DNA from: Tetrahymena thermophila SB210
Taxonomy: Eukaryota > Ciliophora > Oligohymenophorea > Hymenostomatida > Tetrahymenidae
DNA length: 64,000 nucleotides
NCBI RefSeq assembly: GCF_000189635.1
Contig: NW_002476342.1
Coordinates: forward strand, 1 to 64,000
Reading direction: 5' to 3'
A program made the translations under genes and the position numbers. This document shows, one piece after another, positions 36,753 to 48,613 of this stretch. How positions within the stretch are numbered: position 1 is the first letter of the stretch; each line of letters opens with the position of its first letter. Under the pieces are notes generated by a model that was given only the letters and a program-made list of their open reading frames with translations, was not told the origin of the DNA and did no database searches.

Positions 36753-39700
36753 ATGATACAATAGAATTAATATTACAGTAGTTTAGTAGAAGTAAATATT
36801 TATTTTTTTATCTATATACTTTAAATTTATTTTTACGAATATAAAAAGTTTTTAAATTCTTCACTTTAATCTCATTAGGTTCTCCATATTGATCTGAAGT
36901 AAATTTAATTTGATAATATTTATTATATATTTAACTTTCAATTTATGAAAAAAAATAATTTTTCTAATAGAAATTCTCATTATTATTCTTTGATTTTTAT
37001 TTATAAAATAATTTTTTAGCCATTTTAAATTTATTAGCATTTCAATTTTCAATTTTTAATTATTTATTATTGATATTTGATATTTTTTCTTCATTTTTGC
37101 TGTTTAAACTTATTGATACTTGATAAAAACAATTTATTTATTTTGGATTGTGATATTTTTAATAACAAAAATTAATTTAAAATATTAAATAAACTCTTTT
37201 AATTTATTTTTCTTTTTATTGTCTTTTTTTTCTTTTTCTTCTTTCTTTGCTAATTTAACTTATTCTTACATTTTTAACTTTTAGTTTTATTATTATTTCA
37301 TATTTTTTCTTCATTTTTTCCTTCTATTTAACAAATTAATTTTATATTTTTTATTCAATATTTAAAAAGTTCCAATAATATTAATGATGAAGATGCATAA
37401 GGCTTAAGTTCTGCTTTAGAAAATTGCACTAAACTCTCAAAGTTGACACTTAACCTTTAGTAAAATGAGTTTATTTGTTTTTTTTTGATTTTGATATACA
37501 GATATTTTTTCCCAAGTAACCCTTTTTAAATATCTTTATGTATTTTTATATATTAGTATTAAATTTAAATTATCTAAAAAATAAAAGGCACCGGTTACTC
37601 GGTAATAAATATCTGTATTTAATTATAAAAACTAATTTAAAACAATAAAGCTCTTTTAATTTATTTGATTTATTTATTTATGCTTACTTTTTCTTCTTCT
37701 TTCTTTGTTTATTTAACTCATTATTTTGTTTCAGCTTTTGCTATTATTTATTAATTAATCTTATTTATTATTTCATATTTTTTCTTCATTTTTCCTTTTA
37801 ATTAACTTTAATATTTGATATATCTAAAAAGTTAGAATCAAATTGGTGATGAAGGTGCATCAGGCTTAGGTTCTGCTTTATCAAAGTGCATTAATATCTC
37901 AAATTTGACACTTTACCTTGGGTAAAAAGGATTTATTTGTTTTGAGTTGTGATATTTTTATTTATAAAAATTAATTTAAAAAATAATGCTCATATAATTT
38001 ATTTGATTTATTTTTCTTTTTATTGTGCTTGCTTTTTTTTCTTATCTCTTTGTTAATTTAATTTATTCTTTAATTTTCAACTTTTACTTTTATTATTAAT
38101 TAATTAATCTTATTTATTATTTCATATTTTTTCTTCATTTTTTCCTTCTAATTAACAAATTAATAATATATTTTTTATGAAATTTTTAAAAAGTTCCAAT
38201 CAAATTAGTGCAATAGGTGCAACAGGATTAGGTTCTGCGTTAGCAAAGTGCATTAATCTCTCAAATTTGACTCTTGAGTTTTCGTAAAAAGAGTTTATTT
38301 ATTTATTTGGATTGTGATATTTATATTTATAAAAAATAATTTAAAACAATAAAGCTCTTACAATTTATTTGATTTATTTAATTTTTGTTTTTATTGAATT
38401 TGCTTTTTTTTTCTTTCTTTTTTGTTAATTTAAATCATTATTTTATTTTTAACTTTTTTTTTTTTTATTGATTTTTTACTTCTAATTAATTTATTTTATA
38501 GTTTTGAATCAATATTTAAAAAGAAACAATTAAATTGGTGAAGAAGGTGTATCAGGCTTAGGTTCTGCTTTAGCAAACTGCACTAACCTCTCAAATTTGG
38601 CACTTGAACTTTAGTAAAAAGAGTTTATTTGTTTTTAATAAAAAAAATAATTTAAAATAATAAAGCTCATTTTATTTATTTATTTGATTTATTTGGCCAA
38701 ATTTTATTAAATGTATACCTGGGTCATAAATTTCTTAAAGTACATATGGTACCAATGTTATCAAAAATATATGAAAAATTTATTTTTTTTTAAATTGATA
38801 CCATTAGTACACCAAGAAATTTAAGACCCAGGTGTACCTTTATTAATATTTGATTTTTATTGTTTTTGTTTTTTCTTCTTCTTTCTTTGTTAATTTAACT
38901 CATTCTTTTATTTTCAGCTTTTATTGTAAATTAATCTTATTATTTCATATTTTTTCTTCATTTTTTCCTTCTAATTAACTAATTAATTAATTATTTTTTA
39001 TTCAATATCTAAAAAGTTCCTGTTAAATTGGTCATAAAGGTGCATCAGGCTTAGTTTCTGCTTTAGTAAACTGCATTAACCTTTCAAATTTGAAACTTGA
39101 TCTATAGTAAAAAAAATTTATTTGTTTTTTACTAAACTAATTTAAAACAATAAAGCTCTATCATTTATTTGACTTATTTTTCTTTTTATTTTTATTGCTC
39201 TTGGTTTTTTTTCTTCTACTTTTATTAATTTAACTTATTCTTTTATTTTCAATTTTGCTTATATTATTATTTCATATTTTTTCTTAAATTTTTACTTTTA
39301 ATTAACTAATTAATTATAAATTTTTAATTCAATATTTAAAAAGTTCCAATGAAATTGGTTGTGAAGGTGCATCAAACTTAGGTTTTGCTTTAGTAAATTG
39401 CACTAGCCTCTCGAATTTGACACTTGGTCTTAAGTAAAAAGAGTTTATATGTGTTGGATTGTGATATATTTCTTTATAAATACTAATTTAAAACAATAAA
39501 GCTCTGAGAATTTATTTGATTTATTTTTCTTTTTATTGTGTTGCTTTTTTTTGTTCTTTCTTTGTTAATTTAACTCATTCTTTTATTTTCAACTTTTATT
39601 TTTATTCTTAATTAATTAATCTAATTATTTCATATTATTTCTTCTTTTTTTCCTTTTAATTAACTAAATAGTTTAATATTTTTTGTTCAATATTTAAAAA

Positions 39701-42700
39701 GTTCCAATTAAATTGGTTGTGAAGGTGCATCAGGCTTAGGTTCTGCTTTAGCAAAGTGCATTAATCTCTCTAATTTGACTCTTGACTTAGTGTAAAAAGA
39801 GTTTATTTTTTTGAATTGTTTAAAAAAATAAATCTCTTAAAATTTATTTGATTTATTTTTCTTTTTATTGTGCTTGCTTTTCTTTCTTTCTTTGATTGTT
39901 TTTTAATTTAAGCCATTATTTTATTTTAAATTTTGCTTTTATTATTGCCATTGGTTTTTGATAACTTGAAATTCAATAATCAAAATAAATATTAGAGTTA
40001 TTTGTTCTTATTCTCCCATTCATTTTTTTTAAATTAAAATAAATTATTTTTGAATTAATATTTCGAATATTTTTTTTGAAAATTCGAATTCATTTTTTTC
40101 GAATTAACGAGAACCAGTGGTAATTAATCTGATTATTTCATATCTTTCTTCATTTTTTCTATTAATTAATTATATATTTTTAATTCAATATTTAAAAAGT
40201 TCTAATCAAATTGGTGATAAAGGTGTATCAGGCTNNNNNNNNNNNNNNNNNNNNNNNNNNNNNNNNNNNNNNNNNNNNNNNNNNNNNNNNNNNNNNNNNN
40301 NNNNNNNNNNNNNNNNNNNNNNNNNNNNNNNNNNCTCCACCTTTAGTAAAAATAATTTATTTTTGATTGTGATATATTTAATTATAAAAACTAATTTAAA
40401 ACAAAAAAGTTCTTTAACTAATTAACTAATTTGATTTATTTTTCTTTCATTTTTTCCATTTTTTTTAATTAACTAATTAATCATATATTTTATCTTTAAT
40501 ATTAAAAAAAGTTTTAATTAAATTGGTGCAATTGGTACGTCAGATTTAAGTTGTGCTTTAGTAAAGTGCATTAATCTCTCAAATTTAACACTTTAGCTTG
40601 GGTAAAAGAGTTTATTTGTTTTGAATTGTGATATTTTTAATTATAAAAACAAATTTAAAACAATAAAGCTCTGAAAATTTATTTGATTTATTTTACTTTT
40701 TATTGTTTTTGCTTTTTTTTCTTCTTTCTTTATTAATTTAACTCACCATTTTATTTTAAATTTTTGCTTTTATTGTTATTTAAACTTATAATAATTAACA
40801 AATTAATTTATTATTTAATATTTAAAAAGTTTCAATTAAATTGGTTAAGAAGGTGCATCATACTTAGGTCCTGCTTTAGCAAAGTGCATTAATCTCTCAA
40901 ATTTGACTCTTGATATTATGTAAAAAAGTTTATTTTTTTGGATTGTGATATTTATAATTATTAAAACTAATTTAAAATAATAAAGCACATTTAATTTATT
41001 CGATTTAATTTTCTTTTGTTATTAATATACTTTGTGTACATTTTTTTTCTTCTATGTTTGTTAATAGAGCTCATTATTTTATTTTTAACTTTTGCTTTTA
41101 TTATTAATGAATCTTATTATTTCACATTTTTTCCTTTTAATTAACTAATTAAATAAATATTTTTTATGAAATTTTTAAAAAGTTCTGATCAAATTAGTGC
41201 AATGGGGGCATCATTCTTAGGTTCTTCTTTAGTAAACTGCACTAACTTGTCAAATTTGAGACTTTAACTTGGGTAAAAAGGATTTATTTGTTTGTTTGTT
41301 TTGGATTGTGATATATTTATTTATTAAAACTATAAAGCTCTTTTAATTTATTTTTTTTTTCTTCTTTTTATTATGCTTGCTTTTTTTTCTTGTTTTTTTA
41401 TTAATTTTACTTTATCATTTTATTTTCAAATTTTGTTTTTATTATTAATTAGTCTTATTTATTATTTCATATTTTTTCTTCATTTTTTCCTTCTAATTAA
41501 CAATTTTAATGATATATATTTTCTTCAATATTTAAAAAGTTCCAATCAAATTGGTGATGAAGGTACATCTGGTTTAGGTTCTGCTTTAGCAAACTGCACT
41601 AACCTCTAAAATTTGACACTTGACCTTTAGTAAAAACAGTTTATTTGCTTTTAATTATAAAACTAATTTAAAACAACAAAGCTCTTATAATTTATTTGAT
41701 TTATTTTCAATTTTTTTTATTGTGCTTACTTTTTTTTGTTCTTTTTTTGCTAATTTAAATAATCCTTTAATGTTCAACTTTTGCTCTTATTATTAATTAA
41801 TCTTATTACTTAAAATTTTTTCTTCATTTTTTCCTTCTAATTAACTATTTAATATTTAAAAAGCGGCAATTAAATTGGTAATAAAGGTGTATAAGGCTTA
41901 GGTTCTTCTTTAGCAAACTGCACTAAACTATCAAATTTGACACTTGACCTTTAGTAAAAAGAATTAATTTGTTTTTACTTATAAAAACTAATTTAAAACA
42001 ATAAAGCTCTATAATTTATTTGATTTATTTTTATTTTGCTTGCTTTTTTTTCTTCTTCTTTGTTAATTTAACTTATTATTTTATTTTCAACTTTTTTTTA
42101 ATTTTAATTAATTAATCTTATTATTTTATATTTTTTCTTCATTTTTTCCTTTTAATAAACTAATTAATTAAATATGTTTTATTTAATATTTAAAAAGTTC
42201 TAATCGAATTGGTGACGAAGGTGCAACAGGCTTAGGTTCTGCTTTAGCAAACTGTACTAACCTCTCAAATTTGGCACTAGGCCTTCAGTAAAAAGAGTTT
42301 ATTTATTTATTTTGGACTGTGAAATATTTATAATAAAGCTCTTATAATTTATTTGATTTCTTTTTCTTTTTGTTGTGCTTGCTTTTTTTAATTATTAGTT
42401 TGCTAATTTAACTCATTTTTATTTTCAAATTTTGTTTTTATTGTTAATTAATCTTATATTTTCATTTTTTTTTTTCATTTTTTCCTTTTAATTAACATTT
42501 TTTATTCAAAACTTAAAAAGTTTCAATTAAATTGGTGCACTAGGTGCATTAGGCTTAGGTTCTGCTTTAGTAAAGTGCATTAGTCTCTCAAATTTGACAC
42601 TTTAACTTGAGTAAAAAGATTTTATATATTTGTTTTGATTGTGATATTTTTAATTATAAAAACTAATTTAAGACAATAATGTTCTTTTAATTTATTTTAT

Positions 42701-42969
42701 TGCTTTTTAGATGATTTATGTCTTAATTTTTTTATCCTGCTAATGCTATTGATTTAAGAAATAAACTTTAATTAAAAAATTTATTTTATTTAATATTTAT
42801 TTAAAATTTACAATAATTTATAATAGCAGTAACAGATAATTAAATTTCAAAGCAAAAACAGAGAGTCTTAAATCAAAAAGATTAGTTTTCTTTGAAATAT
42901 AATTCTGGTGATAAATAAGTGACAAAAATAAAGGAAGAATAAATATTATATAAATGTTTGAATAATTGA
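36753..42969 (+). CDS. LRR gene 6, 15 LRR exons with gap and three intronic insertions
   Basis: The start exon 36753-36791 encodes MIQQNQYYSSLVE; exon 2 (36849-36898) encodes FLNSSLQSHQVLHIDL. LRR exons (90 nt) are 37370-37459, 37832-37921, 38194-38283, 38524-38613, 39017-39106, 39344-39433, 39702-39791, one starting at 40200 and cut by the gap 40235-40334 (it ends at 40345 if a single exon), 40512-40601, 40830-40919, 41183-41272, 41540-41629, 41864-41953, 42198-42287 and 42521-42610. The terminal exon 42864-42969 begins VLNQKDQFSL. The usual GGATGA end reads GGAAGA and a base has been added nearby, so the protein extends to TGA 42967-42969. If the gap hides one normal exon the product is about 514 residues. 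Three small inverted-repeat elements sit in its introns. Upstream, a CTTCATAAA box lies about 139 bases before the ATG. Confidence 0.8.
37498..37616. mobile_element. 119-bp inverted-repeat element in an LRR intron (ACAGATATTT ends)
   Basis: The left end ACAGATATTTTTTCCCAAG, then TAACC, is complementary to the right end GGTTACTCGG, then TAATAAATATCTGT. The inverted repeats are about 24 bp with few mismatches. The flanks are consistent with insertion at TA within GATATTTTTAATT of the standard intron, as in Tc1/mariner-type non-autonomous elements. It is non-coding. Confidence 0.65.
38714..38836. mobile_element. 123-bp inverted-repeat element (TACCTGGGTC ends)
   Basis: The left end TATACCTGGGTCATAAATTT matches the complement of the right end (AAATTTAAGACCCAGGTGTA). 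Pairing continues inward for about 40 bp, leaving a short AT-rich centre. TA at both outer edges suggests a TA target. It interrupts the intron after the fourth LRR exon of gene 6. Confidence 0.65.
39948..40120. mobile_element. 173-bp inverted-repeat element (CCAYTGGTT ends)
   Basis: The left end CCATTGGTTTTTGATAACTT and the complement of the right end (CCACTGGTTCTCGTTAATTC) agree at most positions. The inside holds several AATTCGAA/GAATT motifs. It sits between TTATTATT and TAATTAATC, which are contiguous in sister introns. Confidence 0.6.
40235..40334. other. Assembly gap (100 N) within an LRR exon
   Basis: The gap starts inside the exon at 40200 and ends just before an LRR exon end (CTCCACCTTTA then GTAAAA). 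At least the remaining part of one exon is missing; whole units may be hidden, because repeat units are hard to assemble. Confidence 0.95.
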
Positions 42970-43672
42970 AAACTAATTATAAGTTTTATTATATAATATT
43001 TTGAAAGGTCTTTTTAACCTAAAATAAATATAAATAAAATAGATTTTTGTTTTTATATTTATAAATATCATATTTATTTAATTGATAAATAATACTAATA
43101 AAAAATTTAAAAATTTTAAAATTAAATTTACTTAAATAAATTAATTCCTCTTAAGTCAGCCCTTAGGTTTCGCCAAAAACGATATAAATTGGAAAATAAT
43201 TTCTTTTTCGTAACAAGGAAGGTTAAGATCTTAAGCATTTATTTTTTCATTAATATTGTTTTATTTACACTCTAAATTAATAAAATAAATATATCTTTTA
43301 TTTTAAATTTATTATTTGATTATCTTTTTTAATTTTTTAAATAAACTTTTGCACCTATTTTTCCATTTGAAATTGTGTTAATATATATTTAAAGCATGAA
43401 AGAAAAAATTAAACTAAATATTTTGTAATTTTTATTTACCCTTTAAATATTCTTAAACAATATTAATTTAAAATTATTAATACATTTAATTTATATGTAT
43501 GATATACAAACTTTACATATATTTAATTAAATAGACATAATAAAATATTAGAAATTAATAAGTTCTTTGATCTTTTTTGTTGAAAACTCAAAATTTTAGT
43601 AAGTTAAATTAAATGATTAATTAGAAAATATATCATATTATTCAAATATTTTAATATCTATTCATTCTATTT
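42970..43672. other. Spacer between convergent LRR genes 6 and 7
   Basis: The first part matches the 3' flanks of genes 1, 3 and 4 in diverged form (CCCTTAGGTTTCGCC at about 43160, then AAAAACGATATAAATTGG). No gene is supported in the remaining AT-rich DNA. Confidence 0.55.
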
Positions 43673-46600
43673 TCATTAGTTTTTATCACCAATTTTTTAA
43701 TTTTAATACAACTAATCTTTTTGATTGAAGACACTTTACTTTCAGTTATTATTATTGTTATTTATTGATTTCGTTACCACTTTTAATATAAATTAGTATA
43801 AATTACTAAAAAATAAAAAAAATAAAATTATATTTTAAATCAATATAAAAACTTAGCAAAATAAAAAAAAGAAAAATAAATCAAATAAAAAGCTAATAAA
43901 TCAATAAATTAAAAGAGTTTTATGTTAATAAATAATCACAATCTAAAACAAATAAACTGTTTTTACTAAAGATCAAGTGTCAAATTTTAGATATTAGTGC
44001 AATTTCCTAAACCAGAACCTAAGCCTAAAGCTCCTTCATTTCCAATTTTATTGAAACTTTTAAAAGATTGAAGAAATATATAGTTAGAAGTAAAAAATGA
44101 AGAAAAAGTATGAAATGATAAGTAATGAATTAATTAATAAAATAAAATAAAAGCTGTAAATATAAAAATAAGTTAAATTAAAAAAGAAAGAAAAATTCAA
44201 GGAGAAGAAAAAAAAGAAAAGTAAGTCAAATAAAAGACAAATAATTAAATTAAAAGAGTTAGTTTGTTAGATAGTTTTAAATTCATTTTTATATTCAAAA
44301 ATATCACAATCCACAACAAATAAACTGTTTTTACTGAAGATGAAGTGTCAAATTTGAGAGATTAGTGCACTTTCCTAAACCAGAACCTAAACCTGATGCC
44401 CCAATCGCACCAATCTGATTGTAACTTTTTAAATATTGATGAAAATATTAAAATTAATTAGTTAGTTGAAAGGAAAAAATGAAGGAAAAATATAAAATCA
44501 TAACAAATAAATGAACTAATTATTCATAAAACAAAAGTTGAAAATCAAAAAATGAGTTAAATTAATAAAGAAATAAAAAAACACAATCACAATAAAAAAA
44601 GAAAAATAAATCAAATAAAAAGCTATATAAATCAATAAATTTAAAGAGTTATATTATTTAAAATTCATTTTTATTTTAAAAAATATAACAATCCAAAGCA
44701 AATAAACTGTTTTTACTGAAGATAAAGTGTCAAATTTGAGAGATTAGTGCACATTACTAAACCAGAAACTAAGCCTGATGCGCCATTATCGCCAATTTAA
44801 TTTTTACTTTTTAAATATTGAAGAAAAACTATATAGTAATTAGTTTTTTAAAAGGAAAAAATGAAGAAAAACATCAAATAAAAGACATGAATTAATTAAT
44901 AGTAAAAAAAAAGTTGAAATGAAGAAAATGTGATAAATTAACAAAGGACAAAAACAAAAACAAAAGGAGAATAAAAAAAAGAAAAAAATAAGTTAAATAA
45001 AAATTAATAAATAAATTAAAAGAGTTAGTTAGTTAGTATTTTGTTTTCAATTATTTTTTTTTAAATACCACAATCGAAAACAATTAATATGTGTTTACTT
45101 AAGATTAAGTGTCAAATTTTAGAGATTGATACAATATGCTAAACCAGAACCTAAATATGATGTACCTTCATCACCAATTTAATTTTCACTTTTTAAGTGT
45201 TGAAGAAAAAATATAGTTAATTAATTTGTTTTTAGAAGGAAAAGGAAAAATATGAAATGAATTAATTAATAATAAAAGGAAAAGTTAAAAATGTAAAAAT
45301 AAGTTAAATTAGCAAAATAAAAGCAAGCAGGATTAAAAATAAATGAAAGAAATCAAATAAATTAAATGATGTATCTTAATTCATTTTTATTTTTAAAAAT
45401 ATCACAATATAAAATAAATAATTTTATTTACCTCAGATGAAGTGTCAAATTTTAGAGATTAGTACAGTGTGCAAAACCAGGACCTAAAAATGATGCATTA
45501 CCAATTTTATTATTACTTTTTTTAAATAGTGAAGAAAAAATAGAGGTTAATTAGTTAGAAGGAAAAAATGAGGAAAAAATATGAAATAAATTAATTAATA
45601 ATAATAAGAGAAAAAGTTAAAAATGAAAATATAAGTTAATTTAGCAAAATAATAAAAAGCAAGCAGGATAAAAATAAGAAAATGAAATAAAATAAAAAGT
45701 TAATAAATATATTAAAAGAGTTTTTTTGTTTAAAATTCAATTTCATTTTAAAAAATATCACTTTCAAAACAAATAGAATGTTTTTACTCAAGAATAAGTG
45801 TCAAATTTGAGAGATTAGTACACTTTGCTAAACAAAAACCTAAGCTCTATGCACCATATTTTCCAATTTTATTGCCACTTTTTAAATATTGAAGAAAAAA
45901 TAAATAGTTAATTAGATTAATATTTTAATTTCAAAAATATCGGAAAATTACAAAAAGTCTGTATCGTATCAACTCTGATGAATAAAGAGGAAATTAGAAG
46001 GATAAAATAAAGAAAATATGAAATAATAAGAAATGAATTTACAAATAATAAAAGTAAAAGTAGAAATTAAAAAATTATCTAAATTAATAAAGAAATTAAG
46101 CAAAATCACAAGCACAAAATTAATAAAAAAAAGAAAAATAAATCTAATAAAAAGCTAAAAAGATATTTAGTTTTATTGTTTTAAATTCATTATTATATTC
46201 AAAATTATCACAATCCAAAATAAATAAAATGTTTTTACTTGAGATTAAGTTTCAAATTTGAGAGATTAGTGCAGTTTGCTAAACAAGAACCTAAGCCTGA
46301 TGTACCTTAATCACCAATGCTATTACTCCTTTTTAAATATTAAAGAAAAAATAAAGAGTTAATAGTTAGTTAGAAGGATAAAATGAAGAAAAAATATGAA
46401 GAAATAATAAAAATAAAAGCAAAATTTGAAAATAAAAAATGAATTTAAAGAACAAATAAATAAAAAAAAGTCAAAGAAAAATAAAAAGCAAATAAATAAA
46501 TAATTTAAAGGAGTTATGTTGTTTTAAATTCATTTTTATATTAAAAATTATCACAATAAAAACAAATAAAATGTTTTTACTCTAGATTAAGTTTTAAATT

Positions 46601-47714
46601 TGAGATATTAACACAGTTTTATAAACCAGAACATAAGCCTAATACCCCTTCATTTTCAATTTTATTATGACTTTTTAAATATGGAAGAAAAATATAGAGC
46701 TAATTTGGTAAAAGGAAATAATAAAGAAAGGAAAACAAAAGTTAAAAATGAAAAAAATAAGTTAAATTAACAAAGAAAAAAATAAAACACAAGCAGTAGA
46801 AAAAAAGAAAAATAAATCAAATAAAAAGATATTAATAGATTTATTTTATTTTAAAATAATTTTTTATATTAAAAATATATAATAGACTTTAAGGAAACTA
46901 AATCACTCAAACTTTTCCCCCAACTTCCCCTTTTTAAACATAATTTTATTTTTAAATAGGAAATATCGGAAAAAAATTTTGACTGAGTTTGTGTTCTTAA
47001 AGTCTATTATATCACAACCAAAAATAAATAAACTCTTTTTACTTAAGATTAAGTGTCAATTTTGAGAGTTTAAAGCAGTTTGCTAAACTAGAACCTAAGA
47101 GTGATCCATCGTTTGCAATAATGTTACTTATACTTTTTAAATATTAAAGAAAAAAAATAAAGTAATTAGTTAGATAAAGGAGAAAATGAAGTAAAAATAT
47201 GAATTGAATTAATTCATAATAAAAGTAAAATTTGAAAATTAAAAAAATGAGTTAAATTAAAAAAGAAAAAAAAAATACACATAATCAGAATATAAAAAAA
47301 TGAAAAATAAATCCAATTAATATTTTATTTTTAAATATTGAAGAAAAAACATAAAGTTAATTTGTTAGTTAGAAAGAAAAAGTGAATAAAAAAATTAATA
47401 ATTAATAATCAAAACAAGAGTTAAGCCAAACAAGTCAAAAAAATATTGTTATAAACTACAATGAATGAATGTAGATGAAAATATTAGAAAAATAATATTG
47501 TAAATAGCTTGTAAATTAAATTTTAAAAAATATTAATGCTAATAATAATATCAATAAATTAAATATACCTCAGATCAATTTTTAGAATCTAATGAGATTA
47601 AAGCGAAGAGTTTAAAAACTTTTTTTATTAATAAAACTAAATTTAAACAATATTGATAAAAAAATAAATATTTACTTTTTTTAATTTGTTAAAATATTTT
47701 TTCTTTTATTTCAT
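43673..47714 (-). CDS. LRR gene 7, nine LRR exons
   Basis: Minus strand. The start exon 47714-47676 encodes MKQKKKYFNKLKK; exon 2 is 47618-47569 (FLNSSLQSHQ type, in which CACTTT reads CGCTTT). LRR exons in transcription order are 47132-47043, 46670-46581, 46328-46239, 45877-45788, 45515-45432, 45188-45099, 44806-44717, 44424-44335 and 44056-43967. All are 90 nt except 45515-45432, which lacks two codons (84 nt). The terminal exon 43733-43673 encodes VFNQKDQL and ends at TGA with a sequence not shared by the other genes. The spliced length is 954 nt, or 317 residues. The exons are quite diverged (for example ISNIIANDGS in the first), so this is an older array than genes 1, 3 or 4. One intron carries a 130-bp inverted-repeat element. 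Confidence 0.82.
46880..47009. mobile_element. 130-bp TA-flanked inverted-repeat element
   Basis: It starts TAATAGACTTTAAGGAAAC and ends GTGTTCTTAAAGTCTATTA; the two ends are inverted repeats of about 19 bp with two mismatches. It splits AAAAATAT/ATCACAA of the standard intron, with TA on both sides. It is non-coding and contains a C-rich tract near 46917-46931. Confidence 0.7.
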
Positions 47715-48613
47715 TTATTATTTTTTACAAAAATATCGAATTATAATTTACAGAAATTGAATTAATTATTAATATATTATAGTTTATTTTAAATTTAATT
47801 GGGTAAAAACAAAAAATAATTATAACATTAATCAATTATAAATTTTTTTAGTTGATTTTATCAAGAGATATAAATAAAAGTTAGTGCAACATTATTTATT
47901 TAATCTTATTATTATTTAAAATTCATACTTAAAAATATAGTAAGAATGAGAGATGAGTATTTATATGTTAAAAAAATCTAGCATTAAAGTACTTCAATTT
48001 TAATAAAATAACATCTATTTATTTATTTAGTTTATCTTTCTGTTTTAGTCCAAAATCTATTTACTATTATAAAACAATCTAATAATCAATAAATTGTAAT
48101 AATTCATTTATATTTAGAATGAAGAGAGGAAGTTTTAAATGAAGCATTTATTAAATAAAAAATATCATAATTGTTATTATATTATAAATAATCTATAAAA
48201 TACTGTAGTTCTCTAATTATTAAAACCAACTCTATCCCATCACCTAAATTTAATAATATTTTTATTGATATCACAAATCATGAATGATATGATGGTTTGT
48301 GATATTTCAAATGCAGTAACAGCTATATATATATATAATATTTAATATTATACTTTAAAATATGTGAAGTTGTTGCATGAGGGTGGATGGGTGTAGGAAG
48401 ACTAAAATTTTTATAAATTTTAATAATAATTATTCATTGTGCCCTTGTTTTAAAACAGTTAAATTTTTTAAATGTATAGTAACAGATTTTAACTTTAAAA
48501 TAATATTATTATTTGCATGAATTTATATATGATAATTTTGTATTTAATCTTTAAAAAAACAAATATATTAAATTCAATAGTTTGAAAAAATACTAACAAT
48601 AAAAACATAAATA
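47715..48613. other. Spacer between the 5' end of LRR gene 7 and the 3' end of A2
   Basis: Next to gene 7 it carries the shared LRR 5' flank (minus-strand TATATCTCTTGATAAAA at 47857-47872). Farther on it contains a 38-bp palindrome at 48268-48305 and an AT dinucleotide run near 48325-48340. No gene is visible. Confidence 0.5.
48268..48305. repeat. Short perfect-ended palindrome
   Basis: ATATCACAAA at the left pairs with TTTGTGATAT at the right, with additional CAT/ATG pairing inside a short loop. It lies downstream of the A2 stop codon, in its transcription direction. It may be a small foldback element or an RNA hairpin. Confidence 0.5.

Noticed and set aside
36861..37052. Minus-strand short frame opposite the start of gene 6
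   Set aside because: It overlaps the conserved second exon of LRR gene 6 on the opposite strand and has no motif.
45940..46010. Small insertion in a gene 7 intron with TCTGTATCGTATCAACTCTG
   Set aside because: It is unlike sister introns but has no inverted ends or second copy in the window, so its nature cannot be stated.
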